A stretch of DNA of 64,000 bases, from positions 216,202 through 280,201 of the forward strand of contig NZ_FMAD01000009.1 in NCBI RefSeq assembly GCF_900094595.1. The letters are read 5' to 3'. The position numbers were made by a program, and so were the translations under genes. A model generated the notes under the pieces. The model saw only the letters and a list, made by a program, of their open reading frames with translations, did not search any database and was not told where the DNA came from. Below are positions 34,241 to 43,128 of the stretch, piece by piece. The DNA comes from Cupriavidus alkaliphilus (GTDB lineage Bacteria; Pseudomonadota; Gammaproteobacteria; Burkholderiales; Burkholderiaceae). The first letter of the stretch is position 1. Every line of letters starts with the position of its first letter.

Positions 34241-36244
34241 ATGCCGGAGCGATCCGAACTCGCCACGCAACTCTTCGGCCGCCTGAGCTGGGAGGCAATC
34301 CCGCTGCATGAGCCCATCCTGATCGCTACCTTCGCGGTGGTGGCGCTCGGCGGGCTGGCGCTGGCCGGCGGGGTCACGTACTACGGCAAGTGGGGCTACC
34401 TGTGGCGCGAGTGGTTCACCAGCATCGACCACAAGCGCATCGGCATCATGTACATGATCCTCGGCATCATCATGCTGCTGCGCGGCTTTGCCGATGCCAT
34501 CATGATGCGCATCCAGCAGGCCATTGCCTTCGGCGACAACCTGGGCTACCTGCCGCCGCACCACTATGACCAGATCTTCACCGCGCACGGCGTGATCATG
34601 ATCTTCTTCGTCGCCATGCCGCTGGTCACCGGCCTGATGAACTTTGTCGTGCCGCTGCAGATCGGCGCGCGCGACGTGGCCTTTCCTTTCCTGAACAACT
34701 TCAGCTTCTGGATGACGGTGGGAGGCGCCGTGCTGGTGATGATGTCGCTGTTCGTCGGCGAGTTCGCGCGCACCGGCTGGCTCGCCTATCCGCCGCTGTC
34801 CGGCATCCTGCAGAGCCCGGACGTGGGCGTGGACTATTACCTGTGGTCGTTGCAGGTGGCGGGGGTGGGCACGCTGTTGTCAGGCATCAACCTGCTGGTG
34901 ACCATCGTCAAGATGCGCGCGCCCGGCATGACGCTGATGCGCATGCCGATCTTCACCTGGACCGCGCTGTGCACCAACGTGCTGATCATCGCCGCGTTCC
35001 CGGTGCTGACCGCGGCGCTGGGGATGCTGGCGGTCGACCGTTACCTGGGCATGAACTTCTTCACCAGCGACCTTGGCGGCAGCGCCATGATGTACGTGAA
35101 CCTGATCTGGATCTGGGGCCACCCCGAGGTCTATATCCTGATCCTGCCGGTGTTCGGGGTGTTCTCCGAGGTGGTCGCCACCTTCTGCCGCAAGCGCCTG
35201 TTCGGCTATGCCTCGATGGTCTATGCCACGGTGGTGATCACGGTGCTGTCGTACCTGGTGTGGCTGCATCACTTCTTCACGATGGGCTCGGGCGCCAGCG
35301 TGAACTCGTTCTTCGGCATCACCACCATGATCATCTCGATCCCGACCGGTGCCAAGCTGTTCAACTGGCTCTTCACCATGTACCACGGGCGCATCCGCTT
35401 CGAGGTGCCGATGCTGTGGACCGTGGGCTTCATGGTGACGTTCGTGATCGGCGGCATGACCGGCGTGCTGCTGGCGGTGCCGCCGGCCGATTTCTCGCTG
35501 CACAACAGCCTGTTCCTGGTCGCGCATTTCCATAACGTAATCATCGGCGGCGTGCTGTTCGGGCTGATGGCCGGCATTACCTACTGGTTCCCCAAGGCCT
35601 TTGGCTACCGGCTGGATCCGTTCTGGGGCAAGTGCTCGTTCTGGTTCTGGCTGGTCGGCTTCTACGTGGCGTTCATGCCGCTCTACGTGCTGGGGCTGAT
35701 GGGGGTGACCCGGCGCGTGAGCCATTTCGAGGACCAGTCGCTGCAGATCTGGTTCCAGCTGGCCGGCGTGGGCGCGCTGCTGATCGCGCTGGGCATCGGC
35801 TGCTTCCTGGTGCAGCTGGTGGTGAGCTTCCTGCGCCGCGAGTCGCTGCGCGATGTCACCGGCGACCCGTGGGACGGCCGCACGCTGGAGTGGTCGACCT
35901 CGTCGCCGCCGCCGCCGTACAACTTTGCCTTCACGCCGCTGGTGCATGACAACGACGCCTGGTGGCAGATGAAGGCGCATGGCTACCAGCGCCCCGAGCA
36001 CGGCTTCATCCCGATCCATATGCCAAAAAATACGGGCGCGGGCATCATCCTGGCCGCGCTGAGCACGCTGTGCGGCTTCGCCCTCATCTGGCATATCTGG
36101 TGGCTGGCGGTGCTGGCCTTCGCCGCCACCCTGGTCACGGCGATCGGCCATACCTTCAACTACCAGCGCGATTTCTACATCCCGGCCGACACGGTCCACC
36201 GCACCGAGGCAGAGCGCAGCGCGCTGCTGGCCAGCCATGGCTGA
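34241..36244 (+). CDS. cyoB: Cytochrome bo3 ubiquinol oxidase subunit I
   Basis: 667 residues, about fifteen membrane helices; holds heme b, heme o3 and CuB. WGHPEVYILILPVFG carries the CuB His and the crosslinked Tyr, HHFFTMG the next two CuB His, and VAHFHNVIIGG the heme ligands. The site of O2 reduction and proton pumping. Start ATG 34241 gives the usual CyoB N-terminus and length (E. coli 663 aa). Stop overlaps cyoC by eight bases. Confidence 0.98.
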   Translation: MPERSELATQLFGRLSWEAIPLHEPILIATFAVVALGGLALAGGVTYYGKWGYLWREWFTSIDHKRIGIMYMILGIIMLLRGFADAIMMRIQQAIAFGDNLGYLPPHHYDQIFTAHGVIMIFFVAMPLVTGLMNFVVPLQIGARDVAFPFLNNFSFWMTVGGAVLVMMSLFVGEFARTGWLAYPPLSGILQSPDVGVDYYLWSLQVAGVGTLLSGINLLVTIVKMRAPGMTLMRMPIFTWTALCTNVLIIAAFPVLTAALGMLAVDRYLGMNFFTSDLGGSAMMYVNLIWIWGHPEVYILILPVFGVFSEVVATFCRKRLFGYASMVYATVVITVLSYLVWLHHFFTMGSGASVNSFFGITTMIISIPTGAKLFNWLFTMYHGRIRFEVPMLWTVGFMVTFVIGGMTGVLLAVPPADFSLHNSLFLVAHFHNVIIGGVLFGLMAGITYWFPKAFGYRLDPFWGKCSFWFWLVGFYVAFMPLYVLGLMGVTRRVSHFEDQSLQIWFQLAGVGALLIALGIGCFLVQLVVSFLRRESLRDVTGDPWDGRTLEWSTSSPPPPYNFAFTPLVHDNDAWWQMKAHGYQRPEHGFIPIHMPKNTGAGIILAALSTLCGFALIWHIWWLAVLAFAATLVTAIGHTFNYQRDFYIPADTVHRTEAERSALLASHG

Positions 36245-36911
36245 TACCTTCGCTCCCTTTACCGCCGAAGGCACGCGCCCGCACGAGGCCCCGCCGCAGC
36301 GCGCGCCCGCGCCGCCGGCCGAGCTGCGCTTCTACCTGACCGAGGAATACCACGTGCCCAACGGCACGCTGCTCGGTTTCTGGCTCTACCTGATGAGCGA
36401 CTGCCTGATCTTTGCGTGCCTGTTCGCCGCTTACGGCGTGCTGGGCCGCAACTATGCGGGCGGGCCTTCCGGCGCCGAGCTGTTCGACCTGCCGCTGGTG
36501 GCGCTGAATACATCGTTCCTGTTGCTGTCGTCGATCACCTACGGCTTTGCCATGCTGGAGACGCAGCGTGGCCGGCTGGGGCCGACGCAGGGCTGGCTCG
36601 CCGTGACCGGCCTGCTGGGCGCGGCCTTTCTCGCGGTCGAGATCTACGAGTTCGCGCACCTGGTCGGCGAGGGCGCCGGGCCGCAGCGCAGCGGCTTCCT
36701 GACCTCCTTCTTCGCGCTGGTCGGCACCCACGGCCTGCATGTGACCTTCGGCATCGTGTGGCTGGTCACGCTGGTGGTGCAGCTGCGCCGCCACGGGCTG
36801 ATCCCCGAGAACAAGCGACGGCTGATGTGCCTGTCGATGTTCTGGCACTTCCTCGACGTGGTCTGGATCGGCGTCTTTACCTTTGTCTACCTGATGGGAG
36901 TGCTGCCATGA
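36237..36911 (+). CDS. cyoC: Cytochrome bo3 ubiquinol oxidase subunit III
   Basis: 224 residues with five membrane helices (heme-copper oxidase subunit III); LGFWLYLMSDCLIFACLFAAYGVL and GTHGLHVTFGIVWL are conserved. It supports assembly and proton uptake stability. Overlaps cyoB by eight bases and cyoD by four (ATGA), showing translational coupling. Confidence 0.97.
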   Translation: MADTFAPFTAEGTRPHEAPPQRAPAPPAELRFYLTEEYHVPNGTLLGFWLYLMSDCLIFACLFAAYGVLGRNYAGGPSGAELFDLPLVALNTSFLLLSSITYGFAMLETQRGRLGPTQGWLAVTGLLGAAFLAVEIYEFAHLVGEGAGPQRSGFLTSFFALVGTHGLHVTFGIVWLVTLVVQLRRHGLIPENKRRLMCLSMFWHFLDVVWIGVFTFVYLMGVLP

Positions 36912-37309
36912 GCGCGCACGACGACACGCTGCCGGCCCACGGCCATGGACACGCCGGCGACCATGGCCACGGCGAAGCTGAGATCCATATCTCGCTGGGT
37001 GGCTACGTGACCGGCTTCGTGCTGTCGGTGATCCTGACCGCGATCCCGTTCTGGCTGGTGATGGGCAAGGTGTTCGAACAGTCGAGCACCACCGCGATGG
37101 TGCTGCTGGCGCTGGGCGCGGTGCAGATCGTTGTGCACATGATCTACTTCCTGCACCTGAACGCCAGGTCCGAGGGCGGCTGGAACATGCTGGCGCTGAT
37201 CTTCACGCTAGTGCTGGTGGTGATCACGCTGACGGGCACGCTGTGGGTGATGTTCCACCTGAATTCCAATATGATGCCGGGCATGCATACCACCAAGACC
37301 CTGCCTTGA
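36908..37309 (+). CDS. cyoD: Cytochrome bo3 ubiquinol oxidase subunit IV
   Basis: 133 residues: a His/Asp-rich N-terminal tail (HGHGHAGDHGHG) then three membrane helices (about 30-53, 62-82, 95-117) typical of CyoD. The His-rich tail is longer than in E. coli CyoD (109 aa) and might bind metal; that is inference. Its TGA overlaps the TTG start of the SURF1 gene. Confidence 0.96.
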   Translation: MSAHDDTLPAHGHGHAGDHGHGEAEIHISLGGYVTGFVLSVILTAIPFWLVMGKVFEQSSTTAMVLLALGAVQIVVHMIYFLHLNARSEGGWNMLALIFTLVLVVITLTGTLWVMFHLNSNMMPGMHTTKTLP

Positions 37310-38154
37310 CCGGTTCCACCGACGACCGCGCGCCGGTCGAACAATTGCGCACCGCCCACGCCAACAAAGGCGTCCCCGAATCCGCGCGCCCGCTGTCGAC
37401 AGTCTGGCTGGCCGCACTGGCCCTGTTCGCCGCGGCGGCCATCGCCGGCCTGGTGGCGCTGGGCAACTGGCAGGTCGAGCGCCGCGCCTGGAAGCTCGGC
37501 CTGATCGCCCAGGTGGCCGAGCGCGTCCATGCGCCGCCGGTGGCGGCGCCCGCGCCCGCGCAGTGGGCGGGGCTGACCAAGGCCAATGCCGAGTACCGGC
37601 GGGTCCGCGCCAGCGGCACCTTCCTCGACGACCGCCAGACCCTGGTGCAGGCCGTGACCGAGCAGGGCGGCGGCTATTGGGTAATGACGCCGCTGCGGCT
37701 GGCCGACGGCAGCACCGTGCTGGTCAACCGCGGTTTCGTCGCCGAGCCGTTCCGCGCGCGCGTGGCCCCCGCCGGCAGCGGCCCCAGCGAAGTGGTCGGC
37801 CTGCTGCGCATGAGCGAGCCGGGCACCGGCCTGCTGCGCCACAATGACGCGGCGCGCGACCAGTGGTTCTCGCGCGACGTGGCGGCGATCGCCGCGCACC
37901 GCGGCCTGGGGCAGGTCGCGCCGTATTTCATCGACGCCGCGGCAGTGCCGCCGCCGGCCGGGGCGGACCCCAAGGCCTGGCCCGCGGGTGGGCTGACGGT
38001 GACGGCCTTTACCAACAACCACCTAGGCTACGCCCTCACCTGGTACGGGCTGGCGCTGATGGTGGCGGCTGCCGCGGCCTACGTGGGGCGCGAGGAATAC
38101 CGCAAGCGCCGCGGCGCAAGCGCCGCCGCAGCCCACTCCGATCCGCGCGCCTGA
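37306..38154 (+). CDS. SURF1-family oxidase assembly protein
   Basis: 282 residues from TTG at 37306, overlapping the cyoD stop by four bases (TTGA). The SURF1 pattern is visible: N-terminal helix ending in LGNWQVERRAWKLGLI (conserved LGxWQ-xxR-xxK), a periplasmic domain with YRRVRASGTFLDDRQTLV, and a C-terminal helix after NNHLGYALTWYGLAL. SURF1 helps insert heme into subunit I. No cyoE (heme o synthase) follows, so heme o must be made elsewhere. Confidence 0.93.
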   Translation: MTGSTDDRAPVEQLRTAHANKGVPESARPLSTVWLAALALFAAAAIAGLVALGNWQVERRAWKLGLIAQVAERVHAPPVAAPAPAQWAGLTKANAEYRRVRASGTFLDDRQTLVQAVTEQGGGYWVMTPLRLADGSTVLVNRGFVAEPFRARVAPAGSGPSEVVGLLRMSEPGTGLLRHNDAARDQWFSRDVAAIAAHRGLGQVAPYFIDAAAVPPPAGADPKAWPAGGLTVTAFTNNHLGYALTWYGLALMVAAAAAYVGREEYRKRRGASAAAAHSDPRA

Positions 38155-38219
38155 GGCCGCGCCGGCAAGCCTGGCCGGCTGGCGGCACAATGTGGGCTGT
38201 CCCATCCCAAGGAGCCGCC

Positions 38220-39257
38220 ATGCCAGACCTCTCCATGCCGTACCGCCGCCTTGGCGCCAGCAACCTGCGCGTCTCGGCGCTGTGCCTGGGCACCATGATG
38301 TTCGCCGACCAGACCGACGAGGCCGAGGCCGGCCGCATCGTCGCCAGCGCGCGTGACCACGGCGTGAACTTCATCGATACCGCCGACGTGTACAGCAAGG
38401 GCGCGTCCGAACAGATGGTCGGGCGCCTGCTGACCGCCGAGCGCCACGACTGGGTGCTGGCCACCAAGCTCGGCAACGCCATGCAGGCCGCGCCCAACCA
38501 CGGCCACTACTCGCGCGCGTGGATCACGCGCGCGGTCGAGGACAGCCTGCACCGGCTGGCGACCGACTACATCGACATCCTCTACCTGCATCGCGACTAT
38601 CCCGGCGCCAACCTGGAAGAGCCGGTGCGTGCCATGGGCGACCTGGTGCGCAGCGGCAAGATCCGCTACTGGGCGGTGTCGAACTTCCGCGGCTGGCGCA
38701 TCGCCGAGATCGCGCGCCTGTGCGGCGAGCTGGGCGTGCCACGTCCGGTGGCGTGCCAGCCGTACTACAACCTGCTGAACCGGCTGCCGGAAGTGGAGAT
38801 CCTGCCCGCGTGCGAGCACTACGGCCTGGGCGTGGTGCCCTACAGCCCGGTGGCGCGCGGCGTGCTGACCGGCAAGTACGCGCCCGGCCAGGCGCCGGCC
38901 GAAGGCACGCGCGCGGGCCGCGCCGATCGCCGCATGATGGAGACCGAGTTCCGCGAGGAGTCGCTGGTCATCGCGCAGCAGCTCAAGACCCATGCCGAGG
39001 CGCGCGGGCTGACGCCGGGGCAGTTCGCCACGGCGTGGGTGCTGGCCAACCCGATCGTGTCGTCGGTGATCGCCGGCCCGCGCACGCTGGCGCAGTTCGA
39101 GGATTACTTCGGCGCGCTCGGTGCCGCGATCACGCCCGAGGAAGAGGCGATGATCGATGCGATGGTGTCGCCGGGCCATGCCTCGACGCCGGGCTACAAC
39201 GATCCGGGCTATCCGTTGACCGGCCGGCCGGTCGGTCGTGCGGCCGCTGGCCGATAA
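38220..39257 (+). CDS. Aldo/keto reductase
   Basis: 345 residues, TIM barrel. FIDTADVYSKGASEQMVG holds the catalytic Asp and Tyr, LATKLG the Lys and DILYLHRD the His; the SVIAGPRTLAQFEDYFG region binds NADPH. It reduces an aldehyde or ketone; subgroup resembles YajO/Tas-type reductases. AGGAGCC precedes the ATG at 38220, which is chosen over an upstream open frame overlapping the SURF1 gene. Confidence 0.93.
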   Translation: MPDLSMPYRRLGASNLRVSALCLGTMMFADQTDEAEAGRIVASARDHGVNFIDTADVYSKGASEQMVGRLLTAERHDWVLATKLGNAMQAAPNHGHYSRAWITRAVEDSLHRLATDYIDILYLHRDYPGANLEEPVRAMGDLVRSGKIRYWAVSNFRGWRIAEIARLCGELGVPRPVACQPYYNLLNRLPEVEILPACEHYGLGVVPYSPVARGVLTGKYAPGQAPAEGTRAGRADRRMMETEFREESLVIAQQLKTHAEARGLTPGQFATAWVLANPIVSSVIAGPRTLAQFEDYFGALGAAITPEEEAMIDAMVSPGHASTPGYNDPGYPLTGRPVGRAAAGR

Positions 39258-39438
39258 TCCGCGGCACCTTTCGGACGCGCCGGAAGTGGCGCAGGCGCTG
39301 CCTGGGGTGACGCCCCTCTGCAACGGCACGCGACCCGCGCGCGTGCTTGATGCACCCGGGCGCGACTCCTACTAATATCAAGACAGGCGGGCGCGCGCGA
39401 GGCGCGCACCGCGAAAAAACCGCGCTTCGAGCCGGCGC

Positions 39439-42400
39439 ATGAAGAGATTGCGCGCTGTGCCGGCCCATCAAGGAAGCCCAAACGTGTCGCGTCGTGGCTG
39501 GATTTTCGCTGGCTTGGCGGTCGCCCTCACGGGCGGCGCCTATGTCGTGTATAGCGTTGTCGCAAGCGAGGTGCGCAACTCGCACTGGCAGGCGCGGCTG
39601 ATCGGCAGCCTGGGCCAGCGGCTGACGTTCGAGATCCAGCCGGGTGCCAGCGACAGCATCCGCTTCCCGCATTCCGGACCCTATGACGCCCGCATGGGCT
39701 ACGGCCAGCTGCCGCTGTTCGCGCAGCGGCTGGAGCAGCGCGGCTACGTCCCCGCCGAACAGGCGCGCATGTCGCCCGACATGGTGCGGCTGATCGACGA
39801 AGGCCTGTTCGCGCCCTATCGCGAGAAGAACCAGGCGGGCCTGCTGCTGCGCGACTGCAACGGCCTGACGCTGGCGTTCGAGCGCTACCCGCAGCGCCAG
39901 TACGCGGATTTCGGCGCGGTGCCGCCGGTGCTGGTGAGCGCGTTGCTGTACGTCGAGAACCAGGGCCTGCTCAATCCGGAATACCCCAACATGAACCCGG
40001 CGCTGGACTGGCGCCGGCTGTCGCGCGCGGTGCTGGACCAGATGATCCGGCTTGCCGACAAGTCGCACGACGCGCCCGGCGGCAGCACGCTGGCGACGCA
40101 GATAGAGAAATACCGGCACTCGCCCGAGGGCCGTACCACCTCGATCCCGGAAAAATTCCGGCAGATGGCGTCAGCATCGCTGCGCGCCTACCTGGACGGC
40201 CCGGACACCCAGCGTGCGCGCGAGCGCATCGTGGTCGACTACCTGAACACGGTGCCGCTGTCGGCGCGCGCCGGCTTCGGCGAGATCAACGGCATCGGCG
40301 ATGCGCTGTGGGTCTGGTACGGCGAGGATTTCGGCGAAGTCAACCGCCTGCTCAAGGAGATGGACCAGCGCGCGCCGGATCCGCGCCAGGCGCAGGCCTT
40401 CAAGCGCGCGCTGTCGCTGATCATCTCGCAGCGCCGCCCGTCGTACCACCTGCGCCGCGACGATACCAACCTGGACGCGCTGACCGGCAGCTACCTGCGC
40501 CTGATGGCGGCCAACGGCATCATCACCGCCGAACTGCGCGACGCCGCGCTGGCGCAGCCGCTGGACAAGGCGTCGGCGCCGCAGCGCCCGCCGCAGGAGC
40601 CCTTTGTCACGCGCAAGGCCGTCAACCGCGTGCGCGCCGACATCGGCCGGCTGACCGGGGTCGAGAGCCGCTACGACATGGACCGGCTCGACCTGACCGT
40701 GGACAGCACCATCAACCGCGAGGCCCAGCGCATCGTCGTCGACACGCTGCAGCGCGTGAACAACAAGGCCGACGCGCGCGCCATGGGCCTGTATGGCCAC
40801 AACCTGCTGCGCGACCACGACGATCCGTCCCGGCTGATGGCCAGCTTCACGCTGTACGAGCGCGTCGGCAATGCCAGTGTGGTGCGGATCCAGGCCGACA
40901 ATATCGACCAGCCGTTCGACATCAACAGCGGCGCGCGCCTGAACCTGGGCTCCACCGCCAAGCTGCGCACGCTCGTGACCTACCTGGAGATCATCAGCGA
41001 ACTGCACGCGCGCTATGCCGGCATGACCAGCGCCGAACTGGCCGCGGTGCCGCTGGCGCGTCAGGACGCGCTCAGCCGCTGGGCGGTCGAATACCTGGCC
41101 AAGGCACGCAAGCCGGCCGAGCGCGAGCTGATGGCGATGCTCGAGGCGGCGATGGAGCGCAAGTATGCCGGCGGTGCCGGCGAAGCCTTCTACACCGGCG
41201 GCGGCCTGCAGAGCTTCACCAACTTCGAGCGCGAGTCGGGCCTGCGCAACCTGACCGTGCGCACTGCGTTCCAGCACTCGGTCAACCTGGTGTTCATCCG
41301 CATGATGCGCGACATCGTGCGCTACGAGACCTTCCACGCCAACCCGGATATCGGCAACCTGTTCGAAGACCGCGACGCGCCCGGCCGGCGCGCCTACCTG
41401 GAGCGCTTTGCCGACCAGGAAGGCAGCGCCTACATGACCAGCTTCTACCAGCGCTACCGCGGCAAGACTTCGGAGCAGCGCCTGGCCACGCTGCTGGGGC
41501 GGGTGCGCATGACCACGCCGCACCTGAACGCGGTGCGCATGTCGGTGACGCTGCTGAGCGCGCGGCCCGCGCTGGACGAGGACAGCTATATCCGCATCAT
41601 GCGCGCGCGCCTGGGCGACAAGCAGCTGGCCAAGGAAGACCTGCCGGCGCTGTACCGCAAATACGGCAAGGACAAGTTCAACCTGAACGACCGTGGCTAC
41701 CTGTCGCGGGTGCATCCGCTGGAACTGTGGATGGTGGAATACCTGGACCAGCACCCCGACGCGACGCTGCCGGAGATCCTGCGCGCCAGCGCCGCCGAGC
41801 GCCAGGAAGTGTACAAATGGCTGTTCCGCACGCGCAGCAAGGCCGGGCAGGACAACCGCATCCGCACGCTGCTGGAGCAGGACGCCTTTACGCGCATCGC
41901 GCGGCGCTGGCAGCGGCTGGGCTATCCGTTCGACTCGCTGACTCCGTCGTATGCAAGCGCCATCGGCGCCGCCGGCGACCGCCCCGCGGCGCTGGCCGAG
42001 CTGGCCGGCATCCTGCTGTCAGGCGGCGTGGTCACGCAGAACGCGGCCGTGCGCAGCCTGGCGTTTGCCGACGGCACCCCGTACGCCACCCGCTATGTGC
42101 TGCAGCCCGGCCCGGGCAAGCGCGTGCTGCCGGCCGAGGTCGCCGAGCTGGCGCGCCGGTCGATGCTGGATGTGGTGGAGCGCGGTACCGCCAAGTCGAT
42201 CCGCGGCGCGTTCACGGTGCCGGGGCGCGATGGCGCCACCTTGACCGTGGCCGGCAAGACCGGCACCGGCGACCAGCGCTTCCAGGTCTACGGGCCGGGC
42301 GGGCGGCTGATCTCGTCGCGCTCGGTGAACCGTTCGGCCACCTTTGTCTTCACGCTGGGCGAACGCTTCTTCGGTACCGTGGTGGTCAATGTGCGCGAAC

Positions 42401-42759
42401 CCTACGCGGCGCGCTACAGCTTCACCAGCGCGCTGGCGGTGCGGGTGCTGCGAGCGATTGCCCCGCAGGTGTCGGCGATGGCGCCGGGCGGCGACCGCGC
42501 GCTGCTGCGCTGCCGCGACGCGGCCCCGGGCTTGCGCACGCCGCGCGCCCCGACCATGGCGTCACCGGCCGACGGCATGCCCGGCACGGTCCTGGCCGAA
42601 GGCCCGGGCGCGGGACTGGAAGCCGCGCTGCAGCCGCCGGCGCGGCAGGAGGTGGCCGCGATGCCGCCGCCGCCGGCGCCCCAGGCGCCGGGCCTGGCCG
42701 ACAACGACGCGGCCGGCGTGCGCCGCGCCAGTCAGGCCTTGCGGCGCACCATGCCGTAG
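39439..42759 (+). CDS. Class A PBP-like protein with atypical transglycosylase domain
   Basis: 1106 residues, one N-terminal membrane anchor (about 20-43), periplasmic. Residues about 130-300 are GT51-like (VPPVLVSALLYVENQ; GGSTLATQ at 214-221; VVDYLNTVPLS). The transpeptidase domain is intact: SxxK S505-TAK508, SVN 614-616 and KTG 940-942. The GT51 motif 1 Glu-Asp is Glu-Asn (E173-N174) and the motif 3 RKxxE is EKFRQ (Q242), so glycosyltransferase activity is doubtful. The large insert (620-900) and Pro/Ala-rich tail are unlike PBP1a. Probably cell-wall transpeptidase of specialised role. The first in-frame ATG is used. Confidence 0.88.
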   Translation: MKRLRAVPAHQGSPNVSRRGWIFAGLAVALTGGAYVVYSVVASEVRNSHWQARLIGSLGQRLTFEIQPGASDSIRFPHSGPYDARMGYGQLPLFAQRLEQRGYVPAEQARMSPDMVRLIDEGLFAPYREKNQAGLLLRDCNGLTLAFERYPQRQYADFGAVPPVLVSALLYVENQGLLNPEYPNMNPALDWRRLSRAVLDQMIRLADKSHDAPGGSTLATQIEKYRHSPEGRTTSIPEKFRQMASASLRAYLDGPDTQRARERIVVDYLNTVPLSARAGFGEINGIGDALWVWYGEDFGEVNRLLKEMDQRAPDPRQAQAFKRALSLIISQRRPSYHLRRDDTNLDALTGSYLRLMAANGIITAELRDAALAQPLDKASAPQRPPQEPFVTRKAVNRVRADIGRLTGVESRYDMDRLDLTVDSTINREAQRIVVDTLQRVNNKADARAMGLYGHNLLRDHDDPSRLMASFTLYERVGNASVVRIQADNIDQPFDINSGARLNLGSTAKLRTLVTYLEIISELHARYAGMTSAELAAVPLARQDALSRWAVEYLAKARKPAERELMAMLEAAMERKYAGGAGEAFYTGGGLQSFTNFERESGLRNLTVRTAFQHSVNLVFIRMMRDIVRYETFHANPDIGNLFEDRDAPGRRAYLERFADQEGSAYMTSFYQRYRGKTSEQRLATLLGRVRMTTPHLNAVRMSVTLLSARPALDEDSYIRIMRARLGDKQLAKEDLPALYRKYGKDKFNLNDRGYLSRVHPLELWMVEYLDQHPDATLPEILRASAAERQEVYKWLFRTRSKAGQDNRIRTLLEQDAFTRIARRWQRLGYPFDSLTPSYASAIGAAGDRPAALAELAGILLSGGVVTQNAAVRSLAFADGTPYATRYVLQPGPGKRVLPAEVAELARRSMLDVVERGTAKSIRGAFTVPGRDGATLTVAGKTGTGDQRFQVYGPGGRLISSRSVNRSATFVFTLGERFFGTVVVNVREPYAARYSFTSALAVRVLRAIAPQVSAMAPGGDRALLRCRDAAPGLRTPRAPTMASPADGMPGTVLAEGPGAGLEAALQPPARQEVAAMPPPPAPQAPGLADNDAAGVRRASQALRRTMP

Positions 42760-42983
42760 ATGACCAGCAGCACGATCGCGCCAAGCACAGAGGCAACCCA
42801 GCCCGCGGGCTCGCCTGGCTGGTACCAGCCCAGCGCGCGGCCGACATAGCCCGCGACCACCGAGCCCAGGATGCCCAGGATGATGGTCATGATCCAGCCC
42901 AGCTTGTCGTCGCCGGGCTTTACCGCCCTGGCGATCAGGCCGACGATAAGGCCAACGAACACGGTGCCAATGAATGCCATCAT
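42732..42983 (-). CDS. GlsB/YeaQ/YmgE-family membrane protein
   Basis: 83 residues with three membrane helices: GTVFVGLIVGLIARAVKPGDD, MTIILGILGSVVAGYVG and a C-terminal helix ending MVRRKA. This is the transglycosylase-associated (YeaQ) family, induced by stress in relatives, function unknown. Its 3' end overlaps the convergent PBP gene by 28 bases. AGGAGC lies before the double Met, so either Met could start. Confidence 0.93.
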   Translation of the reverse strand: MMAFIGTVFVGLIVGLIARAVKPGDDKLGWIMTIILGILGSVVAGYVGRALGWYQPGEPAGWVASVLGAIVLLVIYGMVRRKA

Positions 42984-43028
42984 GGTGCGCTCCTGTCAGT
43001 GGTCTGCGGTAACGGGCTGATGCACTGG

Positions 43029-43050
43029 GCCGGCCGCCTGTGCGGCCGGC
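43029..43050. terminator. GC-rich hairpin between GlsB and chemoreceptor genes
   Basis: Perfect 9-bp stem GCCGGCCGC / GCGGCCGGC with loop CTGT, about 79 bp past the chemoreceptor stop codon and upstream of GlsB. No T-run follows on the minus strand, so termination is only possible, not clear. Confidence 0.35.
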
Positions 43051-43128
43051 TTCGCTTCATCATACACGCAGGGCGCGGCAGGCGGATGGCGCGCGGGGCG
43101 TGCGGGGCATGCGGCCGGACTGCGCCGC

